Below are positions 58,507-64,000 of a stretch of DNA of 64,000 nucleotides, one piece after another; the first letter of the stretch is position 1, and each line of letters opens with the position of its first letter. The notes beneath the pieces were generated by a model, which was not told the origin of the DNA, did not search any database, and was given only the letters and a program-made list of their open reading frames with translations. The position numbers and the translations under genes are program-made. The DNA is from Euzebya sp. (GTDB lineage: Bacteria; Actinomycetota; Nitriliruptoria; Euzebyales; Euzebyaceae), in the NCBI RefSeq assembly GCF_964222135.1, contig NZ_CAXQBR010000006.1, positions 32,786-96,785 of the forward strand. Reading direction: 5' to 3'.

Positions 58507-59136
58507 TCAGCTCCGGTCGGCCCCGAGCAGGCGCAGCAGGCCGCCGCGGCAGCGCTCGCGGTAGGCGTCGTGTGTCGTCTCCCAGTCCTCCCGCTGGAGC
58601 CACTGGATGAACAGCCCGTCGAGGTAGGCGCGCATCGCCTCGGCGGCCTCGTCCACGTCGTCGACGTGGAACAGACCGCGGTCGAGGCCCTCGGCGATCA
58701 CCTCGGCGTACAGGCCGTTGATGATGTCGCGGGTCATGCCCGGCAGCTCGGCGAAGGAGGGGACCCGGGCGGCGTGCTCCACCAGGTCCAGGTAGAGCAG
58801 GTAGAAGTCCCGGTTCGGCTGGGGCCCGATCCAGATCGCGTCGATCAGCGCCTTCACGACGTCCTCGGCGGCCTGGACGCTGCCGACGCCCTCGCGGATC
58901 CGCTCGGCGGTCCGCACCAGGGCCCACCGCATGGTGGACAGCAGCAGGTTGTCCTTGGTCTTGAAGTGGTAGAGGACCAGGCCCTTCGACACGCCGGCGT
59001 CGTCGGCGACGTCCTGCAGCGCGATGCGGTGCCCGCCGCGCCGGGACACGACGCGGTACGCCGAGCGCAGCAGCGAGACCTCCCGCTCGCTGAGGCCGTC
59101 CAGCGCCTCCGCCGCTGACTCGCTGGGTGTGCTCAT
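58507..59136 (-). CDS. TetR-family regulator, likely repressor of the CTGACCGGTCAG regulon
   Basis: The 209-residue protein has a TetR HTH (RIALQDVADDAGVSKGLVLYHFKTKDNLLL) and a helical effector domain. It lies in the centre of a region where four promoters carry the same palindrome, and PaaR-type TetR repressors of aromatic CoA pathways use similar GC-centred palindromes. I see no copy of the site before its own start, so it may not be autoregulated through it. The effector is probably an aryl-CoA or epoxide-derived CoA ester (inference). Confidence 0.87.
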   Translation of the reverse strand: MSTPSESAAEALDGLSEREVSLLRSAYRVVSRRGGHRIALQDVADDAGVSKGLVLYHFKTKDNLLLSTMRWALVRTAERIREGVGSVQAAEDVVKALIDAIWIGPQPNRDFYLLYLDLVEHAARVPSFAELPGMTRDIINGLYAEVIAEGLDRGLFHVDDVDEAAEAMRAYLDGLFIQWLQREDWETTHDAYRERCRGGLLRLLGADRS

Positions 59137-59195
59137 CGTCGCTGGTGCCCTCCGGTGCGCTGGACCGCGGAGAGTGTAGGGGGGCCGGCCACGCC

Positions 59196-59588
59196 TCAGC
59201 CGCCGGCGCCGCGCAGGAGGTCGGCCACGTCGTCGGGCCAGGGGCGGGGGCGGCCGTCGTCATCGACCAGCACCACGACCATCCGGGCCGTCGCCGCCAC
59301 CTCGTCGCCGACGCGGACCTCCATCGCGTAGGTCGCCGACGTCCGACCGACCGACTCGACGGCGAAGTCGATCTGCACCTCGTCGTCGAAGAGGACCGCC
59401 CGGTGGAACTCGGCCTCCACCCGACGCCGGGGCGTGCACCCGAACGTCATGTCGATGATCCCGAGGGAGCGGTGCAGCTCGGCCTCGGCCAGCTCCGCCC
59501 AGCGCCAGGTCGTGGCGTGGTGCCACCGCACCGCGGCGTCGGTGTCCATCCACTCGAGGCGGCGGGTCAGGGTGATCGAGGCGCCCAT
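59196..59588 (-). CDS. 4HBT-type acyl-CoA thioesterase
   Basis: The 130-residue hotdog protein has RLEWMDTDAAVRWHHATTWRWAELAE, the 4-hydroxybenzoyl-CoA thioesterase signature with the active Asp in MDTD, then VEAEFHRAVLFDDEVQIDF. PaaI-like thioesterases rescue CoA from dead-end aryl-CoA esters. It is divergent from the second aldehyde dehydrogenase, with the operator at 59626 between them, so both may be controlled by it. Confidence 0.82.
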   Translation of the reverse strand: MGASITLTRRLEWMDTDAAVRWHHATTWRWAELAEAELHRSLGIIDMTFGCTPRRRVEAEFHRAVLFDDEVQIDFAVESVGRTSATYAMEVRVGDEVAATARMVVVLVDDDGRPRPWPDDVADLLRGAGG

Positions 59589-59619
59589 GGGCTGATCCTT
59601 CCACGTCCGGTAGGCGGGC

Positions 59620-59647
59620 TTGACTGACTGACCGGATAGTCTAGGCT
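59620..59647 (+). promoter_or_regulatory. Promoter with TetR-type operator (site 3)
   Basis: TTGACT (59620-59625), 16-bp spacer made exactly of the operator GACTGACCGGATAGTC (59626-59641), then TAGGCT (59642-59647). Same sequence as site 1 on the opposite strand. Confidence 0.72.
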
Positions 59648-59680
59648 CGGATCAAGCTCACGATCCAGTGGAGGCATGCG

Positions 59681-61114
59681 ATGGAGCACGCGTTCATCGG
59701 CGGGCGGTCCACCCCGCTCGACGGTGCGGAGGAGATCGTCGTCCGCGACCCCGGGACGCAGGAGGTGGTCGGCACGGTCCCCGAGTCCGGCAGCGCCGGC
59801 ATCGACGCGGCCGTCGAGGCGGCGACGGCGGCCTTCGCCGGTTGGCGGGCCACCCCCGCGAGCGCCCGCGGCAAGGCGCTCGAGGCCGTCGCCGACGCGA
59901 TCGAGGCGCACACCGACGAGCTCGCGCCGATGCTGACCGCCGAGCAGGGCAAGCCCCTGCGCGAGTCGCGGCTGGAGCTGCACCGGTGCGTCGAGACGCT
60001 CCGCCACTACGTCGGGCTGTCGCTCAACATCCGCGGGACGGCGGTCAGCGACCTCGACACCGGCGCGCGCGGCATGGTGCTGCGCCGCCCCCTCGGCGTG
60101 GTCGGCGCGATCGTCCCCTGGAACTTCCCGACGACCCTGCTCGCGAACAAGCTCGGGCCGGCGCTGGTCACCGGCAACACCGTCGTCGCGAAGCCCGACG
60201 AGACCACGCCCTTCGTGACCCTCCGGCTGGCGTCCATCGCCCACGAGGCAGGGCTGCCGGAGGGTGTGTTCAACGTGGTCCCCGGCAGCGGGCAGATCAC
60301 GGGCGCGGCCCTGGTCGCCCACCCCGGCGTCCGCAAGATCGCCTTCACCGGGTCGACCCCGGTCGGCAAGCAGATCATGGCGACCGCGGCGGACGACATG
60401 AAGCGCGTCACGCTCGAGCTGGGCGGCTCGGACCCCCTCATCATCTGCGCCGACGCCGACGTGGACGCGGCGATCAGCGCCGCCGCGATGGGCCGGTTCT
60501 TCAACTGCGGCCAGGCCTGCCTCGCGATCAAGCGGGTGTACGCCGAGGCGTCGATCGCCGACCGCGTCGCCGAGGGCATCGCCGCGAAGGCCCGCAAGCT
60601 GTCGCTCGGGCTGGGGACGGCCAAGGGCACCCAGATCGGTCCGCTCCACTCAGAGGAGGGGCGCGTCGCCATCGTCAAGCAGCTCGAGGACGCCGTGGCG
60701 AGCGGCGGCGAGGTGCTCGCCGGGGGGTCCATCCCCGAGGGCGAGCCGTTCGATCGCGGGTGGTTCCACGAGCCCACCGTGGTCTACGGCGCCTCCCACG
60801 ACTCCGCGGTGGCCGTCGAGGAGACCTTCGGCCCGCTGCTCGGCGTGTGGTCCGTCGCGGACCTCGACGAGGCGATCGACCGGGCCAACGCCTCCCCCTA
60901 CGGGTTGGGCTCCTCGGTCTGGACCAGCGACCTCGCCAAGGCGATGGACGCCGCGGACCGGATCGACGCGGGCTACACCTGGATCAACTCGCGCACCAAG
61001 GTCTACGACGAGCTGCCCTTCGGCGGCCTGAAGCAGTCCGGCTACGGCAAGGAGCACGGCGAGGAGGCGCTGGCCTTCTACACCGAGGAGAAGTCGGTCG
61101 TCATCCGCACCTGA
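59681..61114 (+). CDS. NAD(P)-dependent aldehyde dehydrogenase (second)
   Basis: The 477-residue ALDH starts MEHAFIGGRSTPLDGAEEIV and has IVPWNFPTTLLANKLGPALVTG, general-base Glu in RVTLELGGSDPL and catalytic Cys in NCGQACLAIKR. It is similar in layout to the ALDH at 52741 and is controlled by the same operator type. Two ALDHs in one regulon suggests separate aldehyde steps, for example an aryl aldehyde upstream and a ring-opened semialdehyde downstream. First gene of an operon with the ligase and hydrolase. Confidence 0.88.
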   Translation: MEHAFIGGRSTPLDGAEEIVVRDPGTQEVVGTVPESGSAGIDAAVEAATAAFAGWRATPASARGKALEAVADAIEAHTDELAPMLTAEQGKPLRESRLELHRCVETLRHYVGLSLNIRGTAVSDLDTGARGMVLRRPLGVVGAIVPWNFPTTLLANKLGPALVTGNTVVAKPDETTPFVTLRLASIAHEAGLPEGVFNVVPGSGQITGAALVAHPGVRKIAFTGSTPVGKQIMATAADDMKRVTLELGGSDPLIICADADVDAAISAAAMGRFFNCGQACLAIKRVYAEASIADRVAEGIAAKARKLSLGLGTAKGTQIGPLHSEEGRVAIVKQLEDAVASGGEVLAGGSIPEGEPFDRGWFHEPTVVYGASHDSAVAVEETFGPLLGVWSVADLDEAIDRANASPYGLGSSVWTSDLAKAMDAADRIDAGYTWINSRTKVYDELPFGGLKQSGYGKEHGEEALAFYTEEKSVVIRT

Positions 61115-61123
61115 CGCCGCCCC

Positions 61124-61157
61124 AGCCGACCCCAGAGCCGACCCCAGAGCCGACCCC
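61124..61157. repeat. Short tandem repeat before the CoA-ligase gene
   Basis: AGCCGACCCCAG occurs at 61124 and 61136 and almost completely again at 61148. It fills most of the 57-bp gap after the aldehyde dehydrogenase and may reflect slippage. No structural role is evident. Confidence 0.6.
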
Positions 61158-61171
61158 CACGGAGGGACCCC

Positions 61172-62707
61172 GTGCCGACGACGACCGCCGCCGACCACAT
61201 CAGCCTGCTGTCCGACCGCAACCTCGACGCCGGTCGCGGGGACACCCCCGCCCTCATCACCGAGGACGGCTCGGCGGTCACCTACGCCGAGGTGCACCGC
61301 GACATGTGCCGGTTCGCCGCGCGCCTGCGCGACGCCGGGGTGCACCGCGGCGAGCGGGTGCTGCTGGTGATGGACGACACGCCCCGCTTCCACGCGGCGT
61401 TCCTCGGCAGCATCCGCGCCGGCGCGGTGCCGGTCCCGGTCAACTTCCTGGCCCGTCCCGACGACTTCGGCTACTTCCTCTCCGACTCCTACGCCGTCCT
61501 GGCGGTCGTGGACGAGCCGTTCCTGGACGCGGTCGGACCCCAGGCCGAGCCCCTCGGCGTGCCGGTGCTGGTCGGCGGGGGGACCGGCGAGGAGACCGTC
61601 GAGTCGTGGGTGGCGGACGGACCCGACCACGTCGACCCCGTGTCGACCCACCCCGAGGACCCGGCCTTCTGGTTGTACTCCTCCGGGTCGACCGGCCGGC
61701 CGAAGGGCGTGGTCCACGCCCAGCGGGACGTCGCCGCGACCTGCACCACCTACGCCGAGCAGGTCCTCGGCCTCGCGGCAGAGGACCGGGTCTTCTCCAC
61801 CACCAAGCTGTTCCACGCCTACGGGCTCGGCAACGGGCTCAGCTTCCCGATGTGGGTCGGCGCGACCGCGATCCAGATGACCGGACGCCCCGCCCCGGAC
61901 CGCGCGCTCGCGAAGATCGAGGCGCACCAGCCCACCGTCCTGTTCAGCGTCCCGGCGCTGTACAACGCGATGCTCGCCCACCCGGACTGCGCCACGCGCG
62001 ACCTGTCGTCGCTCCGCCTCGGCGCGTCGGCGGCCGAGGCACTGCCGGCGGAGATCTGGCGGCGCTGGCACGACCGCACGGGCACCGAGATCCTCGACGG
62101 CATCGGCTCGACCGAGATGCTGCACATCTACTGCTCCAACCGCGCGGGGCAGGTCGTGCCCGGCACGTCCGGGTTCCCCGTCCCGGGCTACGAGCTCCAG
62201 CTGCGCGACGAGCACGGCACCGTGATCGGTTCCGACGGCGAGGCCGTCGGCGACCTCTACGTCGCCGGTCCCAGCCGCCTGTCCTACTACTGGCACCACG
62301 CCGACAAGACCGAGCGCTGCCTCCACGGCCGCTGGTTCTTCACCGGCGACCGCTACCGGCGCGGGGCGGACGGCGCGTACGCCTACGAGGGCCGGGCCGA
62401 CGACATGATGAAGGTCAAGGGCCTGTGGGTCTCGCCGATCGAGATCGAGAACCGCCTGATCGAGCACGACGCGGTGCAGGAGGCTGCGGTCATCGGTGTC
62501 GAGCGCGACGGCATGACCGCCATCAAGGCGCACGTGATCCTCGCCGGCGGGCGCGAGGGCGACGACGAGCTGACCGCCGAGCTACAGGAGTGGTGCAAGG
62601 CCGCGCTGCTCCGCTACCAGTACCCCCACGAGGTCGTCTACGTCGAGGACTTCCCGCGGACGGCGACCGGCAAGGTGCAGCGCTTCAAGCTCCGCGCCCG
62701 TGACTGA
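61172..62707 (+). CDS. Benzoate-CoA-ligase-type AMP-binding enzyme
   Basis: The 511-residue ligase has the P-loop WLYSSGSTGRPKGVVHAQRD, TTKLFHAYGLGNGLSFPMW and DGIGSTEMLHIYCSNRAG, the pattern of the benzoate/4-hydroxybenzoate CoA-ligase family. The C-terminal YEGRADDMMKVKGLWVSPIE and catalytic Lys in TATGKVQRFKL are present. It forms an aryl-CoA, a possible substrate for the PaaABC-like epoxidase. GTG start after GGAGGG. The gene overlaps the hydrolase by 8 bp. Confidence 0.9.
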   Translation: MPTTTAADHISLLSDRNLDAGRGDTPALITEDGSAVTYAEVHRDMCRFAARLRDAGVHRGERVLLVMDDTPRFHAAFLGSIRAGAVPVPVNFLARPDDFGYFLSDSYAVLAVVDEPFLDAVGPQAEPLGVPVLVGGGTGEETVESWVADGPDHVDPVSTHPEDPAFWLYSSGSTGRPKGVVHAQRDVAATCTTYAEQVLGLAAEDRVFSTTKLFHAYGLGNGLSFPMWVGATAIQMTGRPAPDRALAKIEAHQPTVLFSVPALYNAMLAHPDCATRDLSSLRLGASAAEALPAEIWRRWHDRTGTEILDGIGSTEMLHIYCSNRAGQVVPGTSGFPVPGYELQLRDEHGTVIGSDGEAVGDLYVAGPSRLSYYWHHADKTERCLHGRWFFTGDRYRRGADGAYAYEGRADDMMKVKGLWVSPIEIENRLIEHDAVQEAAVIGVERDGMTAIKAHVILAGGREGDDELTAELQEWCKAALLRYQYPHEVVYVEDFPRTATGKVQRFKLRARD

Positions 62708-63485
62708 GGTGACCGGCGGCACCCTCGACGTCGGCCTGGGACCGATCGAGTACGTCGAGATCGGGCCCGCGACCGGGGAGGGGGAGGGGCAGGCCCCGCT
62801 CGTCTTCCTGCACGAGGGGCTCGGGAGCGTGGAGCTGTGGCGGTCCTTCCCGACCGACGTCGTGGCCGCGACCGGCCGACGGGCGCTCGTCTTCAGCCGT
62901 CACGGCTACGGCGCCTCCGCGGTCGTGCGCGAGCCGCGTGGCGTCGACTACATGCACCGCGAGGGCATCGACGTGCTCCCCGCGGTCCTCGACGCCCTGG
63001 GCTACGACGACCCCGTGCTGGTCGGGCACTCCGACGGCGCCTCGATCGCGCTGATCGCCGCCGGCAGCGGGGCGGTGGAGCCGGCCGGCCTGGTGCTGCT
63101 GGCCCCCCACGTCATCGTGGAGGACCGATCCATCGAGGGGATCGAGCGGGCCAAGCAGGTCTACGAGACCACCGACATGGGCACGCGGATGGGTCGCTAC
63201 CACGCCGACGCCGACGCCACGTTCTGGGGCTGGAACGACATCTGGCTCGACCCGGCGTTCCGCGCCTGGGACATCCGCGACGTGCTGGCCGGGGTGCGCT
63301 GCCCGACCCTGTGCGTGCAGGGCGTCGACGACGAGTACGGCACGATGCGCCAGCTCGACGAGATCGCCGACCGGGTGCGAGGTCCGGTGACGCGGATCGA
63401 GCTCGAGGACTGCGGCCACGCCCCGCACCTCGACCGCCCCGAGGCCACGCGTGAGGCGGTCACCCGGTTCGTCGCGGACCTCTGA
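62700..63485 (+). CDS. Alpha/beta hydrolase
   Basis: The 261-residue alpha/beta hydrolase has the oxyanion HEGLGS, nucleophile elbow VGHSDGASIAL (Ser), an acid in CVQGVDDEYG and the His in EDCGHAPHLDRPEAT. It is similar in style to ring-cleavage or lactone hydrolases (MhpC/BoxC-unrelated). GTG overlaps the ligase stop region. Ester, lactone or C-C hydrolysis of a pathway intermediate is possible. Confidence 0.85.
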   Translation: MTEVTGGTLDVGLGPIEYVEIGPATGEGEGQAPLVFLHEGLGSVELWRSFPTDVVAATGRRALVFSRHGYGASAVVREPRGVDYMHREGIDVLPAVLDALGYDDPVLVGHSDGASIALIAAGSGAVEPAGLVLLAPHVIVEDRSIEGIERAKQVYETTDMGTRMGRYHADADATFWGWNDIWLDPAFRAWDIRDVLAGVRCPTLCVQGVDDEYGTMRQLDEIADRVRGPVTRIELEDCGHAPHLDRPEATREAVTRFVADL

Positions 63486-63521
63486 CGCAACCGACCTACG
63501 ACGGCTGTAGTGAATTCACCC

Positions 63522-63550
63522 TGGACCTTATCTGACCGGTCAGTTAGGCT
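63522..63550 (+). promoter_or_regulatory. Promoter with TetR-type operator (site 4)
   Basis: CTGACCGGTCAG (63532-63543) is a perfect 12-bp palindrome. TAGGCT (63545-63550) is identical to the -10 of site 3, and TGGACC (63522-63527) is a weak -35 at 17 bp. It precedes the binding-protein gene at 63601, tying uptake to the regulon. Confidence 0.7.
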
Positions 63551-63600
63551 GCCGGACGATGTGAGCCGACCCACGTCGACGAACGAGCCGGAGGGCACGA

Positions 63601-64000
63601 ATGCGACTCTCGAGATGGATCCGACTGCTGGCGCTGATCGGGGTGCTGGCTATGCTGGCCACCGCGTGCAGCGGTGACGACGGCGGGGACGGGGACGCCG
63701 CCGGCGACGGCGGGGAGACCGACGCCGCCACGGCTGACGAGCCGGCCGAGGAGGAGCCCGCTGCTGGCGAGGATGAGGGGACGGAGGCGGCTGATGGGGG
63801 TGGCGGGTCCTCGGACGAGCCGATCCGCATCGGGATGCTGACGTCGTTCACGGGTCCGTTCACGCCCTGGGGCATCCAGCTGCAGGCGGGGATGCAGATG
63901 GCGGCGGAGGAGATCAACGCCGACGGCGGCGTCGATGGGCGGATGATCGAGCTGGTCGAGGCCGATGACCAGAACAACCCCGAGGAGGGGGTGACGGCGT
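63601..64000 (+). CDS. ABC-transporter substrate-binding lipoprotein, LivK-like (3' end outside window)
   Basis: The open frame from ATG 63601 runs off the right edge (133 codons seen). It has a signal peptide with lipobox LATAC (Cys23), an acidic Gly/Asp/Glu/Ala linker, then IRIGMLTSFTGPFTPWGIQL and AAEEINADGGVDGRMIEL, the N-terminal lobe of branched-chain-amino-acid-type binding proteins. GGAGGG precedes the start. The upstream operator suggests it imports the aromatic acid handled by the regulon; permease and ATPase genes may follow outside the window. Confidence 0.88.
   Translation, partial: MRLSRWIRLLALIGVLAMLATACSGDDGGDGDAAGDGGETDAATADEPAEEEPAAGEDEGTEAADGGGGSSDEPIRIGMLTSFTGPFTPWGIQLQAGMQMAAEEINADGGVDGRMIELVEADDQNNPEEGVTA

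Noticed and set aside
59668..62703. 1011-codon open frame overlapping the aldehyde dehydrogenase and CoA ligase genes in another frame
   Set aside because: Arg/Pro/Gly-rich shadow; the two real proteins have full active-site motifs in their own frames.

Overview
The window is very GC-rich DNA (well above 65% by eye) with many GTG starts, GTGA/ATGA stop-start overlaps and several leaderless-looking promoters. Together with the gene content this points to an actinobacterium. A deep-branching lineage such as Nitriliruptoria/Euzebyales would fit the mix of CoA-based catabolism and copper-nitrite chemistry, but that placement is inference. I see no rRNA, tRNA, insertion sequence, phage gene or CRISPR array. 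The strand is almost completely filled; no gap without a gene exceeds about 260 bp. Both ends are cut inside genes: a thiamine-diphosphate enzyme on the left and an ABC-transporter binding protein on the right.

Region 1 (1-17.3 kb) is a CoA/steroid-like catabolic island. It holds a ThDP enzyme, a carboxymuconolactone-decarboxylase-like protein, three SnoaL-like proteins, a class II aldolase, two ketopantoate-reductase-family dehydrogenases flanking a cytochrome P450, two KstD/fumarate-reductase-like flavoproteins, an acyl-CoA dehydrogenase, a FadB-type fusion, a crotonase, a carboxyltransferase subunit and a TetR regulator. Two related palindromic sites (10069 and 14263) precede the beta-oxidation genes. 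Region 2 (17.3-23.4 kb) has a MarR-MFS pair, then a crotonase-thiolase-TetR operon divergent from a second acyl-CoA dehydrogenase.

Region 3 (23.4-29.5 kb) is an IclR-controlled regulon: an amidohydrolase on one side and CaiB CoA-transferase, citryl-CoA-lyase-like protein, LigB, LigA and a DoxX-like protein on the other. Both promoters carry the same unusual three-half-site operator. Next come a pyrimidine-dimer-glycosylase-like protein with an extra C-terminal domain and a small zinc ribbon. Region 4 (30.5-39.4 kb) looks like a nitric-oxide/nitrosative-stress island: two paralogous Cys-containing HTH regulators, two NnrS-like membrane proteins, two hemerythrins around a cupin, DUF59 and DUF2249 proteins, a blue-copper lipoprotein, GreA and glutamate dehydrogenase. 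Region 5 (39.5-49.2 kb) carries a molybdopterin oxidoreductase with a four-cluster ferredoxin, a Rieske protein and membrane subunits, divergent from a two-domain copper nitrite reductase (NirK), plus an HPP protein, an XRE-cupin regulator with a KaiC-like N-terminus, and a PucR/CdaR-type regulator.

Region 6 (49.2-64 kb) is the most interesting part. It is an aromatic-acid catabolic regulon with two acyl-CoA ligases, two aldehyde dehydrogenases, two crotonases, a thioesterase, an alpha/beta hydrolase, two transporter binding proteins and a PaaABC-like ring-epoxidase operon. Here PaaD is split into separate DUF59 and zinc-ribbon proteins, PaaB is present as two tandem divergent copies, and no PaaE reductase is visible. 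Four near-identical palindromes (core CTGACCGGTCAG), each lying between or beside plausible -35 and -10 boxes, mark the promoters of this regulon. The TetR gene at 58507-59136 is the likely repressor.
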